Shown here: positions 46,613 through 59,484 of the stretch, one piece after another
How positions within the stretch are numbered: the stretch's first letter is position 1
Layout of the letters: each line of letters starts with the position of its first letter
From: Cryptomeria japonica
Lineage: Eukaryota; Streptophyta; Pinopsida; Cupressales; Cupressaceae
NCBI RefSeq assembly: GCF_030272615.1
Contig: NC_081410.1
Span: 117,373,140-117,437,139 of the forward strand
Length of the DNA: 64,000 nt
Direction: 5' to 3'
The notes under the pieces: model-generated
Told to the model about the DNA's origin: nothing
Databases searched by the model: none
The model's input: the letters and a program-made list of their open reading frames with translations, nothing else
Program-made: the position numbers and the translations under genes

Positions 46613-48054
46613 TGTTGGCATAATTGATGGAGATGATGATGAGATGAGAAGATGACCGGTAAAGTTGATATGACTAGGTATATGATGTCAAGGGGAGATT
46701 GTTGGCTTGATGATGATGATATAATTGTAATAGGATGTTTGATGACTTTATTTGTGTTGTCATTGATGACAACCATGTTTGTTTAGTCATCTAGGTCATC
46801 TAGACAACCGGTATAGCCTAACCGGTAGTGGAATCAGTTAGACAACAAAATTGCTAAGTTGCTGTCAACCGGTAAACAGGAACAAAGCGATGATCAAGTG
46901 ACTGGTACGGACGATTGGAGAAGATTTAGGTGTTGTGGTTGAGAATATATGTTCATAACATTGGCATGAGTCTGTGATTGAAATCGCATCAAGTTTGGTG
47001 AACTGGAAAACACATTTATAATTGACTGATATGAACTTTGTGAAGAAGATTGAATACCGGTATCAGATCTTTAACTGGTAATGATTTAAGGTTTGGCGGT
47101 GGATCTTATCATGATCATAACTTAGTGATGACATGTCATAATCCATGTTTTAATGATAAGAAGGTATTTGAGTGCGTACAAGGATCAAATTTCTTGGGAA
47201 ACAACAAAGTGCTTAGGAGAATGAAACAAGGGTTTGATTGCCTATCAAATCAATGTGTGGTGATCATTCAACGACAAAAATCATCTAGAAATTTGTTGTA
47301 ATGATCTGTAATGTATTTTGGTGGAGTGTTTTGTAGCGCTAAAAGTAAATTCATTGTACCTTGTTGATGCAATTAGGGTTTGTATCCGCCCTTTAGAACT
47401 GAAAAGTGTATTTAGGGCTAGTTGGAGAAGATACTTTGTGTTAGTAGTTTGAGAAGAAGGTATTGCCGAACTAGATTGAAGTGTCTGCATGTGTGTAGCA
47501 TAGTTGTGTTAAAAAGGATATGTACTAGCAAGCAAGGAAGTGTTGTAATCAAATCATTTTCCCTGTTGTTTCCTAATAGTTACAACGGTTTGAAATCCCT
47601 TAACCGGGTAGATCCCAACATGTCTTATATTGTAAATCCCTTGATCGAGAGGCTCATTAACTTGAATTTAAAATCCACTAACAAGGTTACTCTTAACAGG
47701 GTAGAGCTCCTAACAGGGTTGAGGCAAAATACCTTAATCGGGTGACTCCTAACAGGGTCTTCTCTTAACCGGGCATATTGTAAGCTCTTAACCGAGCTAA
47801 GCCTTTAATCGGGCGCATTCCGAAAGAGTACAAAATATTTTGTGGGTGCTAATTCCCACTGTGGTTTTTCCCAGTTGGGTTTCCACGTGAAAAATCATTG
47901 TGTTATGGTTTGCATGCTTTGTTGGATGTTTTCTTATGTGGTTATATATTTTGCATGCTTATTGATTATCAAGTTGGTGAAAGTAGTTATTAGATTTATT
48001 AGGTTTTTGCTTGCACTAATTCACCCCCCCTCTCAGTGCCTTATAAGTTTATCA
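46613..48054 (+). repeat. 3' LTR of truncated copia element
   Basis: A purine tract AGAGGGGGAGAT precedes TGTTGGCATAATT; the end is ...TAAGTTTATCA after the C7 run and CTCTCAGTGCC. A second purine tract plus TGTTGGC at 46690-46706 is an alternative start. The LTR holds about ten TAACCGGG or TAACAGGG-type words between 47590 and 47810. At 47863-47895 is a block (GTGGTTTTTCCC to CCACGTGAAAAATC) also found inverted in the first element's LTRs at 5808-5843. Confidence 0.8.
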
Positions 48055-51000
48055 ATTTCTAGGTAGGGGACCATTGTGATAATCAAAGGATAAAATTCTA
48101 AAATTCTTCACCTAATACCTTGATTGCAACAACCTCATCCAAACAAACTCAAAAGTCTTTAATTTGAAATTTATGAGAGGCCTAAAGATGATACAGTAAC
48201 AATGACTCTTTGGTTACTACTAGTTTTTTCTTGATTCAATTCACAAAACTACCTACTTAATCAAAAGAATCTTCCATCTAATTCAACTTCATAACATCTC
48301 TAACCACAGTTATGGTGATATCTTTACAGTTGTAGTGTCATAAATTGTACTCCTTTAATTTTTAGTCCAATTACACACTCTTCTTAGCAGTTATTTTAGT
48401 TTTCCCAAATTCCTCTAAGCACTATAGAACCTATTTTTGCCTTTGAGTCCTATGTTACTTTAATCCTTCAACACTTTCTTATTTGGGCCCTTATTTTAAG
48501 TGTGCCCTTTCTCCTATATCATTTTCAGCTTATATGGGTCCTATCTTATTTTAGAGTTCAATGCACTTTTTTTCCCACTTAAATACTGTCATTTTTCATA
48601 TTATCTTGATCTAGTATTAGGGTCCTATTATCTTTTGACTCTTAAAAGTTGAACCTATTTTGTCAGGACTATGTGGCATAGCCACAAAGTTTGACACTTT
48701 TTGGTTAAATTTTTCAAAGGTTAATGTGTTGGTATTGACATCCAGATCTATCTTCGATGTAAAAAAATGCTTATTTTATGTCAGCCAAAAAATGAATTTA
48801 CCTTGACAACCCTATATAAGACATCACTCTCTAATTCATTCCATAATCTCATTATCATCCCATCATTCCAATTCAAGAGGAATTATCATTCTTCAAGAGC
48901 ATATCTGAGTCTAAGGAGTAGCAAGCTACATCAAGGCATCTTCAATAATGTTTTCATGATGAATTTTGTAGTGATTGATCATGTTATTGCATCAACATAT
49001 GGAGGATTGCCTATGATACTTTACAAGATGTAGATGAAAAATTTGGGGTACAGATAGAAGCCTTGCATGCAGAGTTTCAAAAGTTCAAAATCAACGAGAT
49101 TCAAGAAGCGATACATTTTAGCAATTAGTCGTTGATCCACATCATTAGAATACTCAAAGATGTGGAGAAATCGGCCCAACCAACAAATCCAAATTCCTAA
49201 CACTCTTTCAGAGATCGAGTATCTATAAATACAAATTAAGGTACATTAAAAATAGTTGCAGTAGTCTAAGGCACAATGAGATAGCACTTTCACTCATCTC
49301 AAATAAATCTATAAGGACATTCTTCATACACAACGAGAAGCAAAATGGGCTTCAGGACAAGCCAAAATTTTGAGAAGGAGGGATGATGCTAGCAGGATAA
49401 CAATAGAGCTTGTACAAACAACATAAATCTCGTGTGAGAAAGATCCCACAATTGAGGCTTCTATTGAATTACTATGAAGTCAATGATGATTTTAATGTTG
49501 TGAATACGAGAGACACAAATATTTTTATTGGTATGCAATGGCTTCATTCTCTATGTTAAATCACCTTGAACTTAACCATGGAGTTGATACTTCATAATTA
49601 GTGTTGAGAGGAATGGCAAAGGAGGGATCTTATATGGCTACATGCAAGATGATGCAAGGAATATCCGATCATGGGCCAAAAACAAAGTCACAACGAGGTA
49701 AAAATAATTTTCAAATATTGGTTAATCCCCTTTTGACATGGACATAGAGTTAGCATTTCATAATCCTCCTTTTGAGATGCATGTTGATAGTTTAGGGGAG
49801 AACACGTTTTTTATGATGGGTTTTTTCCTATGATGCATTATGGTGGTTGGGATCAATAATGGAATGGTGGATGACCTTGTGGATTCACCCTAAGGAGAGG
49901 AGTACTATATTACTTATAGGTTGATGGGGTTAGTAGCATTAATTTTGAGATTTCTAACATCACCAAATGCCCCCTAGATGAAATTCCTATGTTGATCAAG
50001 ATGACACATCCTCAGCATGGTGAAGCCACTTTGGGGGTATCTATGCCCAAGATCATGAACATGGATTGTTGGGAATTAGAGATAGTGGGAGAGGCATACC
50101 ATGGAAGGTTATGGATCAAAAATAAGAAAAAAATGTTGTTGTCATTTCTCATTACAGTTGTCTTATGACTTCATTTATGTTCATACAAGTAGATTGGAGG
50201 GTAGTTTTGATTAAAAAAATGGTATTCTACTAAGTTGGTGACTCTAAAAAGGCAATTTCAATTGAGGTAACGATCAATTTGATTTGGCTAATGGTTATCA
50301 GTGTTGAAGTGATTGTCCTTTATTTTGGGTGTTAATATTTCAAAATCAAAGTATAAGTTGTTAATTTCAGACTTGAACAATTGCAAATTTACACCATTTA
50401 AGACCATTTAGCCTCATGACTAGGTTAGTTTATGGTTTTGACTTTTAGATGAAGGGAATTACTAATGTACATAACTAAGTTCAGTGGTGGATGGGTGTTT
50501 AGGAACTAAACTATTGTTATTTACTGTTTCCAACTAGCACTTGTGGTTTGTACAACGAATTACTTTGCAGTTGTGACCATTATCTTGGAGTACAAAATGT
50601 TGAAAATGAGGGAGTTAACATTTACTTTCTCAAACTTTTTTCAATGGTGCCATAGATTCTTGACAATTGGGAGCAATTTTATAAGGATTTGATTGAGATC
50701 TTGTGGAGTTTGGTTGCCCTTTTTACGGGTCAACTTTAGGAGGTTTCATTTGAAGGTTCCTAGTTGTGTAGTGTCCCAAATAGAAGGAATGGCATACCTC
50801 TTAGACTGGGTTAGAATCTATGGATATTATTGATGATTTAAGGTTGATTTGGCTCTAAAACTAGCAATTTCTTGAAGGCAAGTGATTTTGGGGATGGAGA
50901 ATTGTAATGTCCCCATTTCTATGCAATGTTTTTCCATGAGCATTTGGCCAGTTTTTGGGTTTTTTGAAAACCTATGGATGTGTTGTGAAGATCTCCAAGG

Positions 51001-51138
51001 ATTTTGGAAAGCTAGGGCTAGTTTTTCTTAGCTTCCCACAACAATATAGTGATCATTTGACGTTCTAGTTTGTTATGACACTCTTTGTAGGGTTTTTGGC
51101 CTTCTAGATTGTTCTCTATAGTTCTTAGAAGACATCAC
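48055..51138. other. Spacer with possible LTR start
   Basis: No gene supported. TGTAATGTCCCC at 50903 resembles the start of an LTR; the similar word TGTAATGTCTCC heads the minus-strand LTR-like sequence ending at 63133. The rest reads as worn, unassigned sequence. Confidence 0.35.
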
Positions 51139-51524
51139 TATTAGAGTAATTCGGATAATAATCTAATTATGTCATTTATTACTTTATTACACTTAAGCTA
51201 AACTTGGGAGTGTTTTTTTAATCTTTTATTAGATTGAGCTATATTTAGCAAATATTGTCTCGTTCATTATGATGTGGACACTTGTCAAGCTCTCTTTTAA
51301 TCCTCTCCTAGGGTTTGCATCTAAGGTTTTATAAGTATGTTTTTATAAGCATTCATTGTAATATATCTAAAACATTACAACTTAATCTCAATATAAATAT
51401 CTTCTTTGGATCAATCTCTCTCTCAAGGTTGCATAGCATCAATCATAACTTTATCTCTTTAGGTATGATAGACTTTTTGGTTGTAGGATATTTTTGGGAG
51501 CTGTGAGGTTAGCTATCAACTCCA
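51139..51524 (+). repeat. 5' LTR of a small copia relic
   Basis: TATTAGAGTAATTCGGATAA at its start matches the presumed 3' LTR start TGTTAGACTAATTAGGATAA at 53210 (17 of 20). It ends CA three bases before a tRNA-Met primer site. Size (about 386 bp) is ordinary for copia. Confidence 0.55.
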
Positions 51525-51527
51525 ATA

Positions 51528-51539
51528 TGGTATCAAAGC
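51528..51539 (+). promoter_or_regulatory. Primer-binding site, initiator tRNA-Met
   Basis: TGGTATCAAAGC differs from the canonical TGGTATCAGAGC at one base and sits where expected after an LTR. Confidence 0.7.
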
Positions 51540-53260
51540 ACTAGATTTGTGACTTCTTGTTTATTTTCTAAGAGTTCCAAACTCGAGGAGAAAAATCGTC
51601 TCATTTTGGAGAATAACAATTTGTGGGTTTTGTTCATGGACACGAAAAATCATGTGGGTATTCATCAGTTTGCCAAAATTCATCAAATTTTGAAGAAGAA
51701 GAAAAAGAAAACAAAAAAAGATTTGGCCATAACTTTTTCTTTATAAATTTTTGAGAAAAAGGATTTTTGAGTTTTACTTGCAACCTCGAAAATCCAATTA
51801 GGTATCAATTAGATTTTGCATGTAGTGAGTAAATTTTGCAAAATAGACCAAAAGGGTCATGTTTGGTGTTTATCAACTAGCTAAATTTAGCCCATTTTCT
51901 TTTTTTCCATAACATTTGCATGCAATGTCAAAATTGGGTAAACAAGATATCATTGGAAAGCTGGTTCTGAGCACTTCTTAGTGGTGGAAGTTTCATTTTC
52001 ATGTCTACTCTAAGTTCCTGTTATTTTTAGTCAAATTTAGATCATCATTTTCTACTTCAAATCATATGATTCAAAGCTCTCTAATTTTCACAATTCTTGT
52101 GGCTTTGGAAAGGCGATTCAAAGCTTTTCATATCCAAATATGCACTTTTTCTAAACTTTGCCCCAAGTACATTTTATTCAATTTTTTTGTATTTTCACAT
52201 TCTAGTTAATTACTTAAATGTTTAGGCACTTGGAAAGGATCTATTTGCATGAGATTTTTTCATTTGATTTGTTTTATATGCACTGAAGTTATTTGGGTTT
52301 GATTTCATTATTTTGAGGAGGTATCAGGGTTTTTTTTGTTCATCCCGTTGTTGTCATCCTCGCAAAGGATAATTATGAGTCTTGGTGAAATGACATCTTG
52401 ACAAATCTCAAGTGGCTAGATCTTTTGCCTTACTTGTATGGACTGAAACCTAAATTAGACACACCAAGGGGTAGATCAACTTGGGGTATTATCATAAACC
52501 ATGTTTTAGGATTGATTTGTTCTAGTGCGGTACCAAACATTGTGTTATATTAGACATTGATTATCATCACATGCTATGGCCTAGATTTTAGGAGATCCAT
52601 GGAGAAGGCCCTAATCTCTCTCCATTCGTAGAGGATCTTGCAATAGATTGTCTTATTCCCCTTGCATGTATGTAGATTACATACCCTATGATGATAATAC
52701 TTTAGAGGAGATTTGAGTATATCATAGGTTTTGCATGTTCTAATGGATCAAAGATTCATGTTCCTACTCATATTGAGATATCATATGGAGCTTGAGTATA
52801 TTGAGACCCCCTAGCAAAATTTGAGCAGTTTCCAAAGGCACACACTGTGGATTTGGATTCTCAATTCTTCTAGTTTATGGGAATGACACAAGAGCTACTT
52901 CTTTGTGTGGGGAAGTCTTATCCTCATTTTCTCTTCTATGGGGGGACATTCATTGTACTTGCATGACAAAAGCGGTCCTTGGGAGGTCACACAGAGTCCT
53001 TCTATCCTTCTATCACTAGTGTAGTTATTTCATTTTTTATTTTTTTTGAGATGAGTTTTTTCCCATATGGTTCCCTTCTTTTCTCTGATTATGAAAGATT
53101 GCATTTGTTTGTACATGGGTACCTAATCAAGCCTTGTTATTAGGATCCAACCATTCATGGATTCATCATTGTGGTTTTAGCCTCTCCCTTAGTTCATCTT
53201 AAGTGGGGGTGTTAGACTAATTAGGATAATCAACTAGTTAATTATCTAATAATTAGGTCT
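51540..53260 (+). mobile_element. Internal region of deleted copia relic
   Basis: A leader, then gag-like degenerate reading at 52340-52560 (NYESW, then ILTNLKWLDLLPYLYGLKPKLD). No protease, integrase or RT is found. A purine tract AAGTGGGGG at 53202-53209 meets TGTTAGACTAATTAGG, the start of the 3' LTR, of which only the first bases are clear. Internal deletion explains the short length. Confidence 0.5.
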
Positions 53261-55688
53261 CGTGTTTTGTCTTTTTAGTTCATGTCTATATGGATTGAGG
53301 GTACAACACTAGTTCCAACTCCTCGACAACCCTAACAACATGATGCCTCTTTCTTTTCACACACTTTGACATGATGGCCAACTTAGTTACAACTCCATGA
53401 ATCCATTCCTACTTTCTTGTTGGTGTTTTCATTTGAAAGTTGATATGATGAGACAATTTGCTTAGGATAAAGATCGATGTAATATCTTTTCTTATAAAAT
53501 TGATACAAACTTTATGATTGATAAATGCTCTCAATTCCTTTCTCTAAATGTGATATATACTCCTCATATATCTTATGGAACTATTAACCTAAACCTTAAC
53601 TTTGAATATGAAAATCTAAACCTCAATTTGAACACTTTAACATATAAATTGACAAGGAATGATCAAACTTTTGAATTACAATAGCTTAGAATAAGCAAAA
53701 CATGAATTTCAATTAAATACATATAATTAACTAGCAATTCTATAGAGAGACATAATCCCGGCCACAATTATATCAGAAATATATAAATAAATTCTAAATA
53801 AAACATATAAATACATAAATGAAAGGTTAAAAAAATCTATGAAATTATACGTCAAAAAGAAAGAAGAGTGCGAATATGCATTGTTCAAAATTTCTCCTCA
53901 GATATTTTATAAAGTAAAAGACAGCTGGAGCAGCATTGATGCACGCCAATCTTGAAACGCAATTTTCAGTGGCCCCACTTGACTGATAATTTTCATACAA
54001 ATGGCATGCAGGGCTGCTAACTTTTAAAATTCTTCTTTATGAAGTCGAGGTGTCCTTCAAAATTTGGCTTTTAGAGGATCTACATGGTTCCAAAATCGAA
54101 TATTCGTCCACTTCGGACGAGATCGAATAGGCACATTCTTGTAGCAATTGTACGCAGTGTTGACTGGACTATAGGCCATTACTTCGATATTTTAAAAACG
54201 TTTACATTTTCAATTCATTTGATACATTCTGTCCTCTTTGCTCTTCTCCCTTGTTCTGCAACGCTAATCTCAAATTTCATACATTACAGGTCTTCATAAT
54301 CAAAGGTGAGCTGTTATTTTCCATGTCTTTTTTTCAATGGTGTTTTCCTCTGTAAAATTTTACGCGAAAACTATCCCTGATTTGTGAGGATTGGTCGCAA
54401 TTTTGTAGGTTATTTTTGTTGATTAAGGCAATCAACCCCACATATTTGTGATGCACATTTTGCCTCTTATGTTATTGTTAAATTTTGTTGAAGACAATGG
54501 CATCAGTTAGGACGTCTTAGGACCTTTCAAGGTATTGCAGGGCAGGCGCTCTGCCCAACCAGTGTCAACAGGGGAGAACTCTCCAACAAAAGTGAGGGAT
54601 GGACTTGATCGATAGATCGAACTCTTCCAGTTACCTTAACCTTTCCTTAAATTTTCCTCTCCCTTATTACTTAAATCATCTACAATTATGGCCGATCATC
54701 ATCTATGTCGAATGCTTCTTTTAGAATTTAGTAGGGATTTCCTCAATCATAGGTTTTAATTATTTGCTTATGAGATTTTAATAATATCATTAGTTTAATT
54801 TTTTTTAGGTAAAAGGTGGAACTTTGAAATATTAAATTATATAAAAAAATAAGATCATAATTACATAAGAGAATAACAGAATCAGAAAAGAGGGTAGTCC
54901 ATCAACCCTCCAGCACTAAGAAGACCAAATCTAGACACACCCAATAGAGATACATTGACCAAAATGGGGAGGAGAACCATCAACCCACCGATACAAAGTA
55001 GCCAATAGCCAAAAAGAATCCCCTGCACTAAAACATATTGCAATAGTCATCCCAATACAGCGGGATAAACAAAATTCTGGAGAAAAGATAGAAAAGCCAT
55101 CCCATAATTAAAGACCATTGATCATTAGTTTAAATATTGATCAAGAAGAATGATTAATTTGATCGAATACATATGTTGGACTTTATTGATTATTGACATT
55201 TGTTTAATTTTCATGAGTTGTATTTCGTGAAAGCAGAACAGATCTATTGTTTTTTATTAAGCAGACGTTTTGAAAGGGCTCAGACCTTTTTACAAGAAAA
55301 AAGATATAGCAAGGACAACAAGACAACAAAAGACAGTCAAGGAACAACACAACCTTACAAACTGCCAACCTAAAATCAGGGTGGTTGATAAAATTGTTCC
55401 AATGATATTTGTTTAAACATAGTAAAAGGATCCTTACCCTCTAAACTTATTTTTCTTGTAACAAAAAATAATTATAAAACCACAAGTAGAATCCTCTTCT
55501 AGTCCCGAACCTTTAAAAAAAGAATCCAACATTATACTATCTACAAAAGATTTCCCTATATTGTCCTCCTTCTGCACCTCCTCAAAGGAAGTAATAGACT
55601 CCTCAGTGGTAGTAGAGTGTGATCCTTTTTCCTCCAAACAAAATGACATTTCTTGTTGTTCGAACAACTAACTCATAGTAGTATGACC
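53261..55688. other. Spacer with possible LINE tail
   Basis: No intact gene. Near 55250 TTTTTTATTAAGCAGACG followed by GAAAGGGCTCAGACC looks like the 3' end of a minus-strand LINE. An unassigned 77-codon minus ORF (55434-55667) lies above it. GCAGGCGCTCTGCC near 54541 is a small GC-rich palindromic patch. Confidence 0.3.
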
Positions 55689-56330
55689 CATAGTTGTAAG
55701 ACTCGTGGACTCGCCACGGACTTGCGAGTCCATGGGAGCCACGAGTTGACTCGCAAGGTGAGTCCTGGCGAGTCCATATGAAAGACCCGTGAGTCTTTTG
55801 CTCGGACTCGCGAGTCTTTCATATGGACTCGCGTAGTCCAAAAAACACGCCATTCAAGCAATAAAACTCAGTTTTTTTTTTCCCCTCATTTGGCATTTTT
55901 GCTTGGTTATAACAGGTTTTTAGGGTTTGAAGGAGGAGAGGAAAGAAGATAAAATCAGAAAAATTGAGCTATATTAGGAGAAATACAAAGAGGAAGATAT
56001 AGTCTTCTCTTTAGTTTGTTCATTGTTGTTTTTCACATTTGGAGTTGGACATATCATTATATGTAATTTTGTAAACATTTGTAAACATTTATAAACTTAT
56101 GCTGCTATTATACATTTTAGAGTTGAACTATGAGTATGAATGATGAAATTTCAAATATTGCGTGTTTGTAGATCATATGACATGTGTAATGTTTCAATTA
56201 TGGCTCTTATGTTCTCTAAATGCATTAATTTCTTTATGTTTTATTTTTTGCCGAGTCTTTCACGAGTCCTTCATGAGTCCGAGTCCGAGTCCAAATTTTT
56301 GGTTTGCCGAGTCCGAGTTTTATAACTTTG
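55689..56330. mobile_element. hAT-like non-autonomous element 1 (642 bp)
   Basis: Flanked by GTATGACC (55681-55688) and ATATGACC (56331-56338), an 8-bp duplication with one mismatch. Ends: CATAGTTGTAAGACTCG on the left and, on the complementary strand at the right, CAAAGTTATAAAACTCGG. Both ends carry dense GACTCG/CGAGTC words: about 15 in 55700-55850 and about 7 in 56250-56320. Its size, duplication length and YA-rich ends suggest a deleted hAT element. No transposase is visible. Confidence 0.75.
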
Positions 56331-57754
56331 ATATGACCCACTTTAAAACAACAATGACAATTAAAATCTTCTAATTCAATCTACTGCATCCAATTCATAT
56401 TTTGAAGATATAATAATCTGAATAAAAAGCACCATTTTTTTTTTCTCTTTTTCCTCTTTTAACCTTATAATTAATGGCCAACACGACTTGGTTAACAGAG
56501 GTTTTATTATGTGAATCCTCCTGTAACACTTTGGTCAGCATGCACCTAGGCACACCCTCTTTTGAGCTAGAAAGGGCTTCCTTTATTCAAAGTTTTGCTT
56601 TCTTTATTTGGGGTATCTTTGCTTTATTTAAACAAGCCAGTAATTTTATTCCTGACTATATCTTTATTCATGGAGGAGACCACATTGGTGAGATGGGCAA
56701 GTCGATCCGAATTAGAATCAATAAAGATATGAATGAGATTTTACAATTAAAAACGTCATCCTAGCTGAGAGATAGAAAAAGATTAAACACCATATTTATA
56801 TTTAAGAGGCAAAAAAAAATTGTTGCCTAACAAGAATTTTACTTGAAATGAATATTAAGAGAAGCAATTGAATAAGAATTTAAATTCTCGTAATATCAAT
56901 TTTTGATGGCCTTATTCTGAGCGATTCCTGGAGACCTATGATTAACTTGATCACGAGCAATGCTATTGTAAAGAGAGCTTAAAGTGAAATCTACATAGAT
57001 TTGGAGTTGCAGGAAACCACAATTTATTTCGCTCATAAAGACATATTGTGTGGAAAGAGTGAAAATTCTCATAAAATTTCATATTTATTGTGAATCAAGA
57101 ACATTATTTCCTTCGCAGAAAGATTAATTATTTTTTTACTTGAAGGTGCATCTTGAAGACTATATTCAAACAGTAGATCAGAAAATTTCACGGTGATCCC
57201 AGAAACACTATATTATATCCTTACATGGAAGGGCCATCTATAATGAGATACAACTACAGTTAAATTGGGCTAGAAGGTATTATATCTAGGGCTTTTCTAA
57301 AGGATAATGGAGTAGCTCCAACCTTAGTGAAGGTCGATCGATTACCATGTGCTCAACAAAGAAGTAACAGAATATATATCAATTCTGACATTGTGTTGGT
57401 TAGGTTAGAAAAAAAAGTTAGGAAAGATTTAGATTCCTTATTCAAGGATCTCTTGAATCTACATCAAGAGTTTAAAAATCTCTTGGACAAAATATTTATT
57501 CCTTATGGATACATGGACAAATACATGGAGAGATAATGAAATTTAGAAGTTTGTGAAAGACGTGAGACTAAAAATCATATATTCCTCAGGGGATACCATG
57601 GGCAGTGATGATGAAATTAGTTTAGCTCATTAAGACAGTGAATGCTCGGGGGCGTGGGGAGTCCAGGAGTTTGAAAGCTTTTACATATATTATTCAATTG
57701 AGTTTTTTTTGGACTGAGGAGAATAATGGTCAAGATAACACATAATCAGAGAAT
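56331..57754. other. Spacer with small unassigned ORFs
   Basis: A 96-codon ORF at 56474-56764 (+) starts TAATGGCC and contains a hydrophobic stretch (FIQSFAFFIWGIFALF). Another at 57327-57536 (+) has a charged helical sequence (VRLEKKVRKDLDSLFKDLL). Neither resembles a family I know. Confidence 0.25.
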
Positions 57755-57834
57755 GAAGGTGAGGACAAAATAAACATGTATTAATGAGATGATCGAAGGT
57801 GAGGACAAAATAAACATGTATTAATGAGATGATA
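57755..57834. repeat. 40-bp tandem duplication
   Basis: Two adjacent 40-bp copies starting GAAGGTGAGGAC (57755-57794, 57795-57834), identical over at least the first 39 positions by eye. Confidence 0.92.
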
Positions 57835-59308
57835 GATCATGAGGTTTGATCTTAAATATTAATGATAAAAAATTCTCACAGTCAAATTAAAAAATATGTG
57901 ATAAACATTTTATTTTGCTTTCAAAGATAAGGTAAATGAACATAGGAAAGATTTGTAAAGTATATATACACACTTGAAACAATTACAGTTCACCGTAGAG
58001 GTGGGGTATAAAGGAAATGCCACTTAATATTTTTCTCTTGAGAAAAAGCAGATGGTTCACTTACTAATGGGGTGTATAGAAATAAAACACGCGCAACTCT
58101 ATGGTTACAATTGGATTCCCACCATAGCCTAGTGCACAAGACATCAATTCTTGAATATTAGTAACCCCTGCCTCTAGAATCTTAGACGAACAACATATTG
58201 AAAAACAAGAGGCTCAGCTGTCCAAATACATAATTATTCAGAGACATAGGAAAAAACCATTTGTAAGCTCAATCAAAATGCATGTGGCCAAAATGAAATG
58301 ATACACAGGAGGAATCACAAATTATCATCCTCTCTAGAAAGGACATATCTGAGAAGCAGCCAAGGATTCTAAAGGACAATATGAGGAGGTCTTTTACTCT
58401 TCAAACACCTTGAGAAACATGTTTGATACAATAAAGAATCCTCTCAAACCTTAACTACAGAATGGTGTATATCGTATCCATTGTTCATGTGGGACAACTT
58501 ACAATGGCGAGACGGAAAGGTTAGGCAAAGTTGTAGTCAATGAATAAGCAAAGAACATTTTACATGACTAAGTTCAAAAGTCTCTTCGTTGAACGCATGC
58601 ATAAGTTTAAACTTCATATTTCTGTTGAAAATGCCAAAATCATTACGAAGAACACTACATGAAACAGGGCAAAGGTGAAGTGATAGAGATAGAAAAAGAT
58701 TCTAATAATCTCAATAGATACGAGTCTTAATCTAAACGACTCACGGAGACCCATGAATAATGTGATCAAGAGCAATAGCAGCGCAGAGTGAGCTTAAATT
58801 GATATTTCCAAAAAAAAAATGGAGTTATATAAAATTATTTTATTCAATATTATTAGATTCAATGGTTAAATAGTAGTTGTTCCTCTTATTCATTAAGAAG
58901 ATTAAATAATAATTCTACTCTTATTTGCCAAAATTTATCTTTTACTAAATATTATTTAAACATTGCCATTAAAAAAAACATAATTATTCTGCTTATAAAA
59001 AATATTAATTATATGGAAAGGGTGACATGTCAAAAGATTCTCATTAATTATATTTCTTTGGCACCTGTGATGTTAAAAGCTAAAGATTAAAATATTTCTC
59101 GATTGAAGATGGGCTTAAAAAAAGGATTCCAAATTTTGGGTCTTAAAATCTCTCACATAATATTCCAGAAGCAAGCTGTCAAAAATTTAAATGCTGCGAA
59201 GCGTGAGCCTAAAAACACTCAATAGCTGTTTATCTTTCAAGCCTTCAGTAGATGGGATTATTGACGATGAAACTAAGTTGGTCAGCTGATAAATTATTAA
59301 ATCCACGC
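57835..59308. other. AT-rich spacer
   Basis: No gene, RNA or transposon terminus seen. Confidence 0.45.
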
Positions 59309-59484
59309 CGGTCCTCATCCATTTCCACGACTTTAGCAGAACTGAGTTCCAACAGAAAAGGGAAGAGAAGAAGGAAGTGGCACAAAACCTTGCACACGGT
59401 CCTCATCCATTTCCACGACTTTAGCAGAACTGAGTTCCAACAGAAAAGGGAAGAGAAGAAGGAAGTGGCACAAAACCTTGCACA
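59309..59484. repeat. 88-bp perfect tandem duplication
   Basis: 59309-59396 and 59397-59484 start CGGTCCTCATCC and appear identical at every base, so the event is recent. 88 is not a multiple of three, so a small ORF that spans it (59252-59491) changes frame and is unlikely to be real. Confidence 0.95.

Larger units (their letters stand above)
43945..48054 (+). mobile_element. 5'-truncated Ty1/copia element
   Basis: Plus-strand copia relative of the 5479-12718 element: the same protein landmarks, LTRs of similar length and the same TGTTGGC start. The 5' LTR, gag, protease and integrase N-terminus are missing. The coding part runs from mid-integrase to the end of RNase H (46316), followed by a spacer, purine tract and 3' LTR. 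No target duplication can be defined because the left end is lost. Confidence 0.88.
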
